DNA of 64,000 nt from positions 9,248,551 through 9,312,550 of the forward strand of contig OX637391.1 of assembly GCA_951799425.1 (NCBI GenBank). Reading direction: 5' to 3'. Shown in pieces: positions 33,087-46,362 of the stretch. Source of the DNA: Ilex aquifolium. Its lineage: Eukaryota > Streptophyta > Magnoliopsida > Aquifoliales > Aquifoliaceae. The translations under genes were made by a program, and so were the position numbers. The notes under the pieces were generated by a model. It saw nothing but the letters and a program-made list of their open reading frames with translations. It was not told the origin of the DNA and did no database searches. The first letter of the stretch is position 1. Every line of letters begins with the position of its first letter.

Positions 33087-33125
<39 letters not shown>

Positions 33126-34420
33126 TGACTTTAAATCTTAGATATATGTTATGAAATCATTGTTTCTTGATGTTCTTGCAAATCCTATCATGTTTTGAAT
33201 GAAGTTATGGTTTGATAGCCATAAAATCCTTGTTTTGATCTCAAAATCCTTGTTTTTCAAGAAATAGAGATTTTTCCCTTGATATTCCATTGCTCTTGAT
33301 TCAATAACTCTAGTGCTTTATTTTGAACAATAAAATTATATCTTTTGATGATCTCTTTCTTATTTTCTTGAATTGTTATGTTGGAAAAATACATGTGGAA
33401 TTTGGGGTTCTTACTTTTACTTGTGATTTGAGAAATTGGTTGAGTATTGTATCTCTTGTGTGGGTGTTTGGATGATCATGGGTGACCGTTGACCGGGTAT
33501 CGTAGAGTGGGTAGATGCGTTTCTTACTCCGAGTGGCTTTGAAGGTTCCCTATCACTCGTAGTGGGATTGGTGCCTTGTGAGGACCAAACCACTATTTGC
33601 TCACGTGGTATCGAGGCTGAATGTTTGTATACTATTCCTGAGTTTGATCGTCACAGTCGATGAGTCAGTATACGCCCTTCCTAAAGTTGGGTATCCTTGT
33701 GAGGATTGGGTGTGTGTGTGTGGCCCATGATATTTTCAATGTGTGTATTCATGCGAAGTCTTACTGCATTCCTGAGATACAGATACAAATGTGGTTGAAA
33801 TGGTTTAATGTTGGAATGGTTTATTGTTGGAAATTGGGTTCACTTCTTCATTATATATATATTGATATTGCGTAAACTTGAGATCGGATGACTGTCACTG
33901 TTTTATTTCAAAAGTCCTATATGATATTTGTAAAATGAGACTAACAGATTTTATATGTTTTCTAAACCTTGTTCGAGTTTAGGAGGATTTTCCTACAGAG
34001 CTTAGTGCTCACCCCTTACAAACAATATTTATTTTCAGATCTCGGCTTATAGGAAGAGCTCGGGGTTGATGGGCAGGTCGCTTGGGAAGCTCAATTGGAT
34101 GGAAGCGTGGATCCCGAGGGGGATGTCTAGAGTTGTTCTCCTTATGTCCTAGACTAGGGGATGCATTTTGAGTCAATGTATAAATGATATTTTATTTATT
34201 CCGCTGCAAGCTTAAGTTTTATTTTTAGATGTAATTGCCATAGTGTGGCATATTCTTTTTGGATCTAATGGCCATGGTTTGACATGTTCTTTTGGATGAT
34301 GTTGTGGATATTATGTATGATGAATGAAATTTTCTTTATTTATGGATTTTATTAATTGCTCTCATGATGTGAATGGTTTTAGATAGTAATGCCGTCCAAG
34401 ATGGATTTTGGGGCGTTACA
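33087..34420 (+). repeat. Gypsy-type solo LTR, right part
   Basis: Continues the LTR split at 20201. It has a GT-rich region near 33710 and ends GATTTTGGGGCGTTACA, the kind of ending common in plant gypsy LTRs. The TA repeat of the insertion site continues at 33087-33116. No internal element sequence follows. Confidence 0.65.
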
Positions 34421-35945
34421 TAGACGGACCATCAATTTTTTTTGACGGAAGTGATCACGATCATTTTTTTAGGCAGTATCACGTGCTCAACACATGATCA
34501 TTCTGTAAAAATGTTAGAATGTTGCACCGTCTTGTTGGGTTAATATTTTATTGCGCTTTATTATGGTTATGAATAACAGTTATATTTTATCAACATTCAT
34601 AATTTTTTTCATAAGTTAGGAAGAAAAAATAATCATATATTAAAACCATAAGGATACAAGAAAATGTACATAAACAAACATGAGTTTGAATTAAATTGGT
34701 TAAGGGGCACAATAGTCATTTATATACAAATGTATTATCATAATAGTGATATATCCATGCGCATACCAAACAAGGATATGGACTAGATTGAATGTGGAAT
34801 CCCATCTTTGTAAAGATGGTTTTGGGTTTGGACGGGTTTGAACAAGCCAATCTAAACCCCTCCCAAAAAACCAACCAAACAGGCCCTTGGAGTTCAGGAC
34901 ATAGTTTTAAAAATTGGCCCGCTTCTTAACCCGATAAAGTGACTGGGTCAATTGGTTATTGGTTCAACCGTAGAATTATTGGTTCAACCGGTCATATAAT
35001 AAAAAGATAAAAAAAATAATAAGTACTATAAAAATATTAAATGAGTCCCAATTTTATATTAATTTTGATTATTTGATATGAGATCTATGCACATGGTATA
35101 CTAAAAGGCAGTTAAAAAAGCAAAGAGCAAGCAATTTCATTGATTCCACATCGGAACCCCTAGTGAAGAGCTCTGACCATCTCTGCTATAATTAGACTGT
35201 AGAGCAGTATAGTCACTTTATCAAAAGGAGCTTGGGTTTGATAATATGTTTCTTCATGTAATTGCTGGGCTCATCCAATGAGGTGAGCCATTAATAAAGT
35301 TTAAATATTTGTGTAAGTACAAAAGTAAAATGGAATGGTTCGGAATTATGAGAACCGGTCCGGTTCTAACTAATTGTGTCCGGTTTTGACCTATTTAATG
35401 GTTTTTGGACGGGTTAATTACATAACCGATCCAATTTAAAGTTCGGCCCAGTTGAGGTGGCGGTTGGATGGTTTTTCGGGTTAACCCGTCAGGCCGGGTT
35501 TTAAAACAGTGGTTCAGGAATTTGAAAAAATAGTTTAAACGATCCCTAAATTTTATATTTGGGTAAAAAATTTAATCTTGAGTTTTTAAATTCGGCCTTA
35601 GTTGACCCGGATATTAAACTCATGATTATGAGTTTCGCCAAACCTAGGGAAGTGGGTTTGGAAAGATGGGTTAAAGAGTTAAGGATGCAAAAGACAATTG
35701 TATCCCTTAACATGAGTATGAATTAGATTGATCAAGGGGTAAAATAGTCATTTATAGGAAAAATGGTTGTTAATAATTATGATATATCCGTGGGTCCTAC
35801 ATGTGTATGTGTTGCATATCAAATATGGGTATGAACTGAATTCAATGTTGAATCCCATTTTTATAAAGAGAAATTTGAGTTTAGAAAGGTTTGGGGAAGT
35901 CAATCTAAACTCTCTCCAAAAATCCATCCAAACAAGCCCTTAAAA
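34421..35945. mobile_element. Spacer with two truncated MITE copies
   Basis: 34690-34890 and 35525-35942 match the 3' part and most of the MITE at 9935-10411 (shared ATCCATCCAAACAAGCCCTT-like ends and GTTAATAATTATGATATATC). Between them is non-coding DNA with repeated GGTTCAACCG and GGTTAACCCG words. No gene. Confidence 0.55.
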
Positions 35946-35961
35946 TACATTCATTCTTTTC

Positions 35962-36037
35962 AAACCATGGGGATCATGTGGCTTGAGGCCAAGAATGGAA
36001 GAAAGATGATGTTGAGTTGATCGCCAGTAGACCCTAT
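35962..36037 (-). pseudogene. UGT73 5' scrap (about 25 codons)
   Basis: Minus strand reads GDQLNIIFLPFLAS then SHMIPMV, matching residues 5-25 of the intact UGT. The start codon is ATA instead of ATG (35035-style shift absent; plus bases TAT at 36035-36037). A MITE end lies about 20 bases to the left and a gypsy LTR begins at 36045 in what would be the UGT leader. Nothing else of this copy remains. Confidence 0.85.
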
Positions 36038-38089
36038 GGGTGATTGTTATTGGAAATAGGGTTTTTTGGATGACGGTCCTTAAGTCCAATAGGAATCTTA
36101 AAAAAATTCACTCGCTAATTTTCTTTTGAATTAGGTCCCTGTTGAAAAATTAAAACAAATAGACATAACTAACGCTCTTTAAAAATTGCAAAAATAACAA
36201 TAATGTCATTGTAGACATTAAAAAATTAAAAAATTAATGTCTATAATTGAGCTCCAATCAATTGGATTGGACCTAAATTTCATAAGTCCAAATCATACAA
36301 GTCTAAATTTAATTAAATAGCCTTGAGTTAGACCTAAATTTCATAGCCCAAATAATATAAGCCCACATAATATAAGTCCAAATGTAATTAATCAGGCTTG
36401 TTAAATTAAATTAAAATGGACTTAAATTTCATAGGCCAAAATTAAACAAACTTTTAAAAGGTAAAGAGGGTTGAACTTAAATTCCATAAATTAATTAAAG
36501 CCCACAAATTTATGGGTAGCCCACTGCCTAAAGCCCACAAATTTATGGGTAGCCCACTACCTAAAGCCCACATAAGCGTATTTAGGTAAAAATACCCTTA
36601 TATGGATAACTACTCCTATCACTATAAAGAGAGGCTTGGAGTAGGCCAAAAAAGGGGGAAGCAAAAAAGGAGGCCAAGAAGGAAGAGAAAGAGAAGCCAA
36701 GGAGGAGGGAAGATCAAGAAAGCTCTGCCTGAGTCCATCTCAGGAAAAGAAGGGAAGATCAGCAGCGAAGCTTTGTCGGAATCTACCCCCAACTAAGGTC
36801 TTGCAAATCCATCTCTAAGGAGAAGAAACACCGCCAAGGTCCTACTTTAAGAGATCTAAATCATCTTCAAGCCATTCAATACAAAGAATGGTGAGAAGAT
36901 TCGACAAAGTCAAGTCAAAAATCGAAGAACGAGATTCATGTCAATCTGACCATCGTCTTAGCAAATCCATCAAATCAAAGATTGAAGAATGAGAACTACG
37001 TCAATCCAACTCTCGTTTTCAACAAATCTATCAAAACATCACCAAATTGAAGATTAAGAAACATGTTGATCAAGCCCTTGTCTTCACCAAATCAACCAAA
37101 GTCAATACCAAATCAAAGATCAAGAAATACGTTGGTCCAGCCCTTTTCATCATCAAATAAACCGAAAATCAGAGAAAAATACATGTAAGAAGCACGCCAA
37201 AGAGAGTCAACACCACTTTATTAAATTAAGTCAAATCATAAGCAATTGTAATTTGACATTACTTTGGTGTTAATATTACATTACGAAATTTTGTCGTTAG
37301 TTATTTTGGCACGCCCGGTAGGACCCTCTCTTCCTCTCATCTCTCAAGTGAAAAAGTCAACAAGCCTGACAGTAATGACAACCAAAGATATCGTGATTCC
37401 TCCCACCAACAAGTCAGTAAACCTAGTCGAGGAGTTAATTCCAACAACCCGCGCCAGAACAAAGGCGGACAAATCTCAACTCTTGCCAGCGATGGAGCAT
37501 CACTCTAGGCAAAGCAAAAGGAAGGCTCTTCCAACAAAAAAGAGACAACCTGCATATTCTTCTATCTATCTAGAGGAAGAAAAGGACGATTCTCTGCCTG
37601 ACACACTCCAGCACAGGCTTGAGAACTGAATCTTACTCCAAGATTTCTCCTAAGCAGAAATGGGGTGATTATTCCTCGACCTCCGATACGCCAATGCCTG
37701 TGATGGTGACGGAAGTCACTTCATCTGAAGAACATCTTCAGCAACTCAGTACTACGATTGAAAGATTGACCAAAGCTCTTAAAGTTATATGTAGATCGCC
37801 GCACTCATGAATCGGCTCGAATTGCAAGCACCTTCAAAAGGAAACAGTAAAGAAACTCCAAATCTGTCTAGTACCAAAACACTAGAAAATCTTAAGTCTT
37901 TAGAAAATCAACAGAAGCAAGAGCAGTATGATCGAACTGTGATGCAAAATGTCATGCAAGATTCTTCTCAGATTTTTGTTCCTGCACCCTCTGATGCGAA
38001 CCCCAATCGACTTGCTTTGAGACCCAACAACAATATTGGAAAAACAACCCAAGATAGCCAAACTCAGGTCTATGGATGGAGAATCTAGA

Positions 38090-38880
38090 CCCGCTAAGAA
38101 ATCGTGTCAAGAACCTAGATTATATTAAAATCTGCACCCATTGAAGAACCCGTCTCAAGAACCCAAATTACAAGGAGGAACGCCACAAAGGTTGTGATTT
38201 ACCTTTGATAAGTTCAGAAGTTCAATCAAAAACAAGAGGAGTAAACTCAACTCAACTCACAATTAAAATTCAATATATTGTCTCTCTAATCTCTTGAAGT
38301 GGCTGGTTACATCCTTTAAATACCCTTCCCAAAATATGATAAAACCCTAGACTAAAATTTGTGACCACCCTTTATCTAAAAAATGCCCTTGAGTGAATAG
38401 TGCCGCAAGTACTGTAGCATGAATAGTGTTGTGCTACAGTAACTTCTAAAACCCTAGTTCAAATAAAATAATAAGACATATGTGGGCTAAGCATCCTCAA
38501 GCCCACTTATTCTAAACTAATAATAAAAATCCTTTAAACAAATTGAAGGCCTTAACAACAACAGGCCCTATCTAACATGTTCTCCTTCTTTCAAGCCCAT
38601 ATTGAGTGTTGGGCTCTTGCTAGCTTCATCCCAGGTGGATTGCACCAATCCTTGCATTGCTTCCTTGATCTTCTTGGCTCTTGATCTTGTAATTGGCCCA
38701 TCTGGAACTTGCAAATGATCTTTAAAAGTAGGCCCACCTTGGTTTCCATCATTCTCCCTCTCCTAAAAAAGATTCGACCTCGAATCTTCACCTTGACCCT
38801 TGAGATGCTTCAATGATTCATGATCGGTGTGGATCACCAATTCCCTAGGCCACAGGTAGTGCTGCCAAAAAGAATGTTAG
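38090..38880 (-). mobile_element. Gypsy (chromovirus-like) 3'-end fragment nested in the Tat-like element
   Basis: On the minus strand 38590-38790 carries the post-integrase tail text with GPITRSRAKK, common in chromoviruses, and the RFEVESF region before it. 38090-38590 is probably its 3' untranslated region/LTR. It interrupts the gag region of the plus-strand element and is orientated against it. Only this end is present. Confidence 0.55.
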
Positions 38881-41149
38881 TGGTAAAAAAAAAAACCTCA
38901 CACACCCTTACGTGTTTACACTCAAATGATGACACTCCGCTCGTGTTTCACTCTTAATTGGTTTTTTCCCGATAATAATCTCACACTCTCTTGCCTTTTA
39001 ATTGGTTTTTGTTACTGCACCCTCTGTCCAACAACTCCAGCATATGATTGCATATACGATCCGAGCTCAATATGGAGGAGCTCAGCAATATTCGTTGGTA
39101 TATACCAAGCCATAGAGCCGAAGAATTGATGAGATACAAATGCTTCTGGGCTACCATCCCCCGAAGTTCCAACAGTTTGATGAAAAAGGTAACCCTAAAT
39201 AACATGTTGACCATTTCATCAAAACTTGCAATAATGCTGGCACCTACGACGATTTGATGGTGAAAAAATTCGTCCATTCCCTCAGAGGTGCCGCGTTCGA
39301 CTAGTACACAGATCTTACAGTTGGGACTATTGACAGTTGGGATCAACTTGAACAAGATTTCCTCCCCATTTCTACAGCACTCGACGTATGGTAACTCTTC
39401 CTGAACTTGCAGGTACAAAACAAAGAAGAGATGAATATGTCATAGATTATATCGAGCGTTGGAGGAGTCTTGTTCTCAACTACAAGGAGTGCATTAGTGA
39501 AGGTTCTTCGATTGATATGTGTGTCCAAGGGATGCATTGGGGATTACTCTATAGCTTCCATGGAAACATGCCCCATACTTTCGAAGAACTTGTAACACAA
39601 GTCCATGACTTGGACATCCAAATCACCAGACATGGAAGTCACTTGATAAGTAATCCCCATAAAAAGAAAAATGTGAAACCTTTCAAATAAGAAGAATCTA
39701 TGACAATTGCCATTGCACCAATGAAGATTCGAGATTATAAGGTGTCTCTTATATTGATTGACTGTGGATCAGCCATCAACATCATCCCAATTTGTATCAT
39801 GAAGCAACTTGAAATTTCCATGGATGAGTTGTCAAAAGAGTAAGCTAACAATTCAAGACTTCAATCAACGGGGGCAATGTGTCTTTGGTATGATTTATCT
39901 CAAGATCAAAACCGGAGAATTAGTATCTTATGCCCACTTCCATGTTATCGACTCCAAAAAATCTTACAAGCTATACTGTTAGGACAACCTTGGCTTCATG
40001 AGACAGAAGTAGTGCCATCAACATTGCACCAATGCTTCAAATATTTTGAAGATGGAAAAGTGAGGCGAGTCATTGCTGAGATCAAGCTTTTCTCAACGGA
40101 AGAATCTCACTTTGCAGATGCCAAGCTTTACTCTGAAACATAACTCATCTCAGAGGCTCATCCTATTATCATGCCAAAGACCAATCTATCAAGAGAAAGA
40201 CATAAACAACTTTCGACAGACGATGTCTAACTTTTGACGGAAGACATAACCTTACCTGTAACTCAGTTATCAAAACTGACAATCTCTGATTCACCTCTAA
40301 GGAGCTTTGTAAAAGCTTCATTAGTGGAGAAAATAAGAGATTGTAAAGACGATTGGTTTGATCCTCGCGTTAATAAATTCTTCAAAAACGCAGGATATGA
40401 TAAAGGTGAACTACGCCAGTTTGAAAAACTTGATTCAGTTCTGCCAATGAAGCAAGTTAATGAATCAACAATAATACAAGAAATTGCAAAGGGAGAGTCT
40501 TCCATAGAACATAAATTTGTTTAAGATATTCTCTTTCACCAATTCCAATTAAACTAAAAAAGACCTCATCAAACTAGATCATGATTCAAATCTGTGAGTG
40601 TAAAGATGAAGAGGCCACACAGTCTCGTGCTTTTGCTTTTGATCAACTTGGTAAACAAGATGGTCGAGGAACAATGTTTGATCGACTGAATACGGAAGTT
40701 TCTTCTTCAAATGCTCCACAAAAGGCTTCTATATTTAAATAGCTTAGAGAACTGGTTTACCAAAGTGAACTAATTTCTCTCAAGAAACAAAGGAGGCTAC
40801 GTAGACATCATGCTTCAAAGTTTGTAGAAACAATGGAGGATGTTGATGCTAGTATCCAAATTTTTCTTGCTAATCAGCAACAACCCTAAAAAAATAACAA
40901 AAGGCAGAAAAATGTGTATAATATAGACATCAAGGAAGAAGACATTTTTGTGAACTATGTTATCGTTGATCAAATAACAGAAGAATTATCTTCAACAAAT
41001 GAATTCAAAATAGCTCCATCTACACTTCAAGAGAGGGGGCAAACTTTCACATACAAGATAATTGACAAAGAATGCTTGAAGATCGACCCGATCAATGTGA
41101 AGTTTCTAAAGCACTTCTACACTTGAAAGAAAACATCGTTCCTTTACGC

Positions 41150-41520
41150 ACGAGCCTAAACTGCATGTTACTCCTGGTCTGCATGAATTAAACTATGCAC
41201 GGCTCAACCTACAAGAAAATAAAAACAAAAACAAAAACAAAATTTTTTTGTTGCTCCTGACCCACATGAGCTAAAATTGTGTACGACTTGACCAAAAATA
41301 AAGGTTCATGTGCTCCATGACGCACAAGCCTAAACTACATGTTACTCCTAGCCCGCATGAGTTAAAACTGTGTACAGCTTTAAAAAAAAATCATTTCTTT
41401 TGCTCTTGGCCCGCATGAGTTAAAACTGTGTACGACATAATCAAATATATATATATATATTTTTTTTTCTTTTTGGTCTCATGAACCAAAATTATGATGG
41501 GTTCAGCCAAAAAAAAAAGA
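41150..41520 (+). repeat. Decayed repeats of about 60-90 bp with GCCCGCATGAGTTAAAACTG
   Basis: The words CGCACGAGCCTAAACT / GCCCGCATGAGTTAAAACTGTGTAC recur about six times between 41140 and 41420, then give way to A- and TA-rich DNA. They belong to the 3' non-coding part of the Tat-like fossil. Confidence 0.6.
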
Positions 41521-41785
41521 AAGAAGAACTTCGAATTGTCAGGGAAGCTTTATCAAACATCAAATTCTCCGACTTTCTAGTTGACAAAGGTCTTGCATTT
41601 GATAACAGCTAGGTGAAAGAGTACATCACTCTGTCAACGGAGCACCAGCAAACTACCATATTGATCCTTTAATTTTCAGTGTTTTGGGAGTTGTAAAATG
41701 CTCTCAAACTACTGTAGGGATTGATCACAAGAGACTGATCGCGACCTCAAAACTTCTGTTTATCTGATTTTGCAATTCACCTATT

Positions 41786-42625
41786 GGGAGAAGTTACTTT
41801 AAGGCTAACACAGAAGTCACCTAAGGCTGTCGCAGAAGTCACCTAAGGCTGTCACAGAAGTCACTTTAAGGCTACCACAGAAGTCACTTAAGGCTGACAC
41901 AAAAGTCACTTTAAGGTTGACACAGAAATCACTTTAAGACTGCCACAGAAGTCACTTAAGGCTGCCACAGAAGTCACTTTAAGGCTGACACAAAAGTCAC
42001 TTAAAGCTGTCACATAAGTCACTTAAGGCTGCCACATAAGTCACATAAGGCTGACGCATAAGTCACCTAAGGCTGCCACATAAGTCATTAAGGCTATCGC
42101 AAAAATTACTTTAAGGTTGACACAGAAGTCACTTAAGGCTTGCCACAGAAGTCACTTTAAGGTTGACAAAGAAGTCACCTAAGGCTGTCACAGAAGGCAC
42201 CTAAGGCTGCCGCGGAAGTCATATAAGGCTGCCGCAGAAGTCACATAAGACTGCTGCATAAGTCACATAAGACTGCCACAAAAGTCACTTAAGGCTGTTA
42301 CATTAACTCTTGCCACATAAGTCACCCAAAGTTGACACAAAACTCAACAACCATTGACACAAATGTCAACAACCCTTGACACATAAGTCATCAAATCTTG
42401 ACATAGAAGTTACCTAAATTTGACACAAAAGTCAACAATTGTTGACACAGAAGCCACCCGAAGTTGACACAAAAGTCAACAACTCTTGACACAAAAGTTA
42501 CCAATTCTTGACACAAAAATACCCAAAATTGACACAAAAGTCACCAACTCTTGACACAGAAGTCACCCAAATATGACATAGAAGCTACCCAAAGTTGGCA
42601 CAAAAGCCACCCAAAGTTGGCACAG
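41786..42625 (+). repeat. Minisatellite, 19-22 bp unit, about 40 copies
   Basis: The unit is close to AAGGCTGCCACAGAAGTCAC(TT). The left two thirds vary as GCTGxCACA(G/T)AAGTCAC; from about 42310 the unit shifts to TTGACACAAAAGTCAACAAC. Copies differ from one another, so it is not a recent expansion. Confidence 0.9.
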
Positions 42626-42629
42626 ATAA

Positions 42630-43690
42630 AGTAATACTATTTAACATATCCCAGACTTTTAATTGACGACCTACACATGCATCAGACTTGAGATCAATTA
42701 GGTCTTTTTATAGGTTATAATGTGGTCATGGGTCAGTGGCTAATGAAACGACGTCAATGATATTCGAAAGCTATCATTTCTTTGTGTAATGTAGCACACC
42801 TCTTTCTAGCTTTTCGAAACTTCACCTACATGGTATTTCTTTCTTTCATTCTTTTTCTCATTTTTCACTTTTTTTTTCAGTTGTTTCTACAAACTTTCTT
42901 TGAACAGTAGCCACCATCTTTTTTTTTTTCTCTTGCTTTTATGTATCATACTGATTTATAAGAGGGCGCAAGAAAATTAGATAGCAAAGGTATGTCAGAT
43001 ATATTTTCCTGTGGCTCGGTTATCATATGGGTTACATGAAAAAGAAATTACACATTAAAGGCTCAATCACGGCTAACTAGGGATATAATTTTGTAAAAGA
43101 AATGGCAAAGGCTTAAAAATTAAATCAAAGATGACATAAGATCCTTTCTCAAGCATGTGCACATGTATGTGTCGTATGAACAGATTCTTTGTGGGATACA
43201 TTAATAGACTGCTCTATTTGCATCAATCAAAATAATAATAATGAGATTATTCAAGGATAGAAAGTAAAAAGAAACCTTACTTGAGTAAATGTTGATTTTC
43301 TCTCAAAAGCATCGCAAGACTCGAAAACTTACCATGGTATTCTTCGTTATCTCCACTGGTTATGTTAGGTTTTCAAAGAATTTCGGTTATATATCAATTC
43401 TATTTTCGAGTCTGATCATTCTGTACCTTAAGAATAACAAATACAAATGTACATTTGACATTTAAGCATAGAGAAAATACCATTGAACTTGGAAAACTAT
43501 GGCGTCTCAGGATAAGTCCCTACCCACTCTATAGGTTGGCATTTTAGGACATTCCTTACTCGGCCCACATTTTTGTTTCAACAAAAAGACTTTTTGTACA
43601 TCTAAAAAAAATATTTACACTTTTTACAAAAAACGTTCGGACCATTAACCTTCGTCCCCAAAACACATTTTTCCACAGCTTTGTCATTTA
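42630..43690. other. Non-coding DNA between two gypsy fossils
   Basis: T-rich tracts (42840-42945) and no recognised frame. It probably holds the 3' end of the Tat-like element and the downstream end of the Athila-type element; no LTR boundary was found. Confidence 0.4.
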
Positions 43691-43701
43691 TTAGTCAAAA
43701 T

Positions 43702-44112
43702 CTAATCCGAGTCATCGCTTGTGTCTATGTCATTCGAACAACCAGTGACTGTCCCAATTTCCTCTCTCACAAACCGGTTAAGCAAAGTACCGGAATAGTA
43801 TGGCGTATCAGGGTAATCCTTACTCAGCCCATTCACTATCCAGTCTAATCGATCGAGTGCGTGACCGAAAATTGGTTTAGAACACTGGTTATATCTTTTC
43901 TCGTGAAAGACTCTGCCACATTGTTTACAAGCACCCAACCTTTTGGTACGACGGCGTTGGACAAATGTGCTTCTGCCATAGAGGGGTTTCGCTTGTTTTT
44001 CTTGGATTTCGGCCTTCCTTACCAGTCTTGCTTTTCTCATGATCACAGTATGCACATTAGATGAAAAAGTTCGTACAACTCCCAGACTAAACCAAAAAAA
44101 TTTAACATCCAT
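43702..44112 (-). other. Extra 3' frame of the Athila-type fossil
   Basis: A 136-residue frame beginning MDVKFFWFSLGVV with a basic middle (QRRRTKRLGACKQCG) and paired cysteines (CKQCG then YNQC), ending in acidic DIDTSDDSD. It lies downstream of integrase where Athila-group elements can carry an additional frame. I do not recognise a function. Confidence 0.35.
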
Positions 44113-46362
44113 GCTTTCTAACCTTTAAGACTCACTATCTGGTTTTTAAACGTCTGCCAGTCACAAAGACGATTGAAGCTACATTCGATATGATCATGAA
44201 ATATAAGCAAAAATACTGTAAAAATAGAATTGCAAGTATGAAACTGGAACAAACTTGAATTTTAGATCACAACACCCCCAACCTAAACTGAACATTGTCC
44301 TAAATGTTTCGAATTTACCAGTAACCGCAAAATGGAGTTAGGGTTTGAGAAGTAGAGATCCGTTCATCCGCCCAAAGCCTACAAAGAAAATACTAAAATT
44401 AATAATCATTCTTCAAAATAAGGGTTTCGGCTAGGCTGGAAACCCGTCCCCGTAAGTGCATATAGTAGAAGACGACCCATGTACAAATACAAACATATAA
44501 AGCAAATCATTAAACAAAGGACTGGGTCTTCGGGGTATATGGTCATGGATTTGCAGGGGGTGGGTTCTTTTTATAGAGAACAGAGAACAATGAAGAAAAA
44601 TAAAGGAAGAGGATGGGGGGGCCAACACCGGTGGATGGGGAAAAAAGGGAAAAAGGGTTGTATTTCCAGAAGACGGAGAACGAAGAAGAAGAAGAAGAAA
44701 AGAGAAAAAGAACAAGGAAAGGGGCGCCAACAGCGGTGAATGAGAGAGAGACAAAAGGTGAGGGCCTTATAAAGGCGTTCTCTCGGGTCGGGTCAGGATG
44801 TATTTTTCCTGACCTGATCCATTTGAGTGTCGGCAAGCACGAATCTCGGAGGGATATTCTGGTTCCATCAAAAGAATGGTGTCCACATTTTTAACAAAGC
44901 CCTCCAAAAATAGTTTCAACCGCTGACCATTAACAGTAAAGATATTACCATTAGATGAGTTTTCTACTTCAACTGCTCCATGGCCAAACACCTTTTTGGC
45001 AATGTAAGGTCCAGTCCATCTTGACTTCAACTTACCAGGAAAGAGGCGGAGTCTTGAATTGAACAATATGACTTTTTGAGAAGGTTCAAAAGACTTTCGT
45101 ACAATGTTCTTGTCATGAAAAATTTTCATCCTGCTTTTCGCAATCTTAGCATTCTCATATGCTTTATTTCTCAATTCCTCCAATTCATTTATCTGAAGTT
45201 TTCTTGATAGTCTGGCCTTGTCTAGGTCAACATTCATTGCTTTAATGGCCCAGTATGCCCTATGTTCTAATTCCACAGGTAGGTGACATGAATTTTCATA
45301 GACTAATCGATAAGGAGACATGCCCAAAATTATTTTGAAAGCAGTGCGATATGCATAGAGTGCATCAGTTAGTCTTAACGACCAATCTTTGCGGTCTGGA
45401 TTTACCGTTTTTTCTAAAATTAATTTGATCTCCCGATTAGCTAATTCAGCCTGTCCACTAGTCTGTGGGTGATAAGGGGTTGCAATTTTGTGAAAGATCA
45501 AGTATTTTCTCATTAAATTCCAGAATGGACAATTGCAAAAATGAGCACCCTTATCACTTATGATTGATCTCGGAATTCCAAACCGGGACAAAATATTTTC
45601 TTTTAAAAATTTTATCACTATGCGGTGATCATTGTTTCGGCATGGAATTGCTTCAACCCATTTAGATACATAGTCTACGGCTACTAAAATTTATAGATAG
45701 CCAAAGGAAGGGGGAAATGGTCCCATAAAATCGATGCCCCAACAGTCAAAAATTTCAATCACCAAAATGGGGTTTAAGGGCATCATGTTTCTTTTAGAAA
45801 TGCTTCCCAACTTTTGGCATCTATCGTAAGTTAAACAAAAGGCATGGACATCTTTGAAAAGTGTGGGCCAATAAAATCCACACTGCAGGATTTTTACAGC
45901 GGTTTTCCTTGATGAAAAATGGTCACCGCATGCTTCAGAATGGCAAAATGTTATTACCTGGTTACTTTCATGAGCGGAGATGCAATGCCTTATGATCTGA
46001 TACTTATAGTACTTAAATACGTAGGGATCCTCTCAAAAGAAGTTACGAACCTCCCTCAGAAATTTCTTCTTGTCCATCATGGTAAAGGATGGAGGGAGTG
46101 TACCAGTAGCAAGGAAGTTAGCAATATCAGCGTACCATGGTGTCTCATCAATCGTGAACAGCTGTTCATCAGGAAATTTCTCATTGATTGGAAATCCATC
46201 TTCATGAAATTCGTACATTAATCTGGACAGATGGTCTGCCACCACATTCTCGACACCCTTTTGTCTTTAATGATTAGATCAAACTCTTGGAGCAAAAGTA
46301 TCCATCTCAAGAGCCTTGGCTTGGCATCCTTCTTTGTGAGCAAGAATTTTAGGATTGCATGG

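Larger units (their letters stand above)
36045..43000 (+). mobile_element. Ty3/gypsy fossil, Tat-like, without visible reverse transcriptase
   Basis: Starts with an LTR-like TGTTATTGG (36045) inside UGT leader DNA. The LTR carries TATAAAGA (36623-36630), and a primer-site-like TTGGCACGCCCGGTAGG lies at about 37308-37324. Plus-strand parts: a basic/acidic 5' frame (37264-37629), gag (about 39130-39690, HVDHFIKTCNNAGT, RWRSLVLNYKE, MHWGLLY), a protease-like LIDCGSAINIIP (about 39760), and a linker text WFDPRVNKFFKNAGYDKGE (about 40360) typical of Tat-lineage elements. Decayed repeats and a minisatellite fill the 3' end. No RT, RNase H, integrase or matching 3' LTR is seen, so it resembles a non-autonomous derivative. 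Broken in many places; the right edge is uncertain. Confidence 0.75.

Noticed and set aside
41786-42625. CRISPR-like regular repeat array
   Set aside because: Units are contiguous without unique spacers, lie in a plant retroelement, and have no cas genes. It is a minisatellite.
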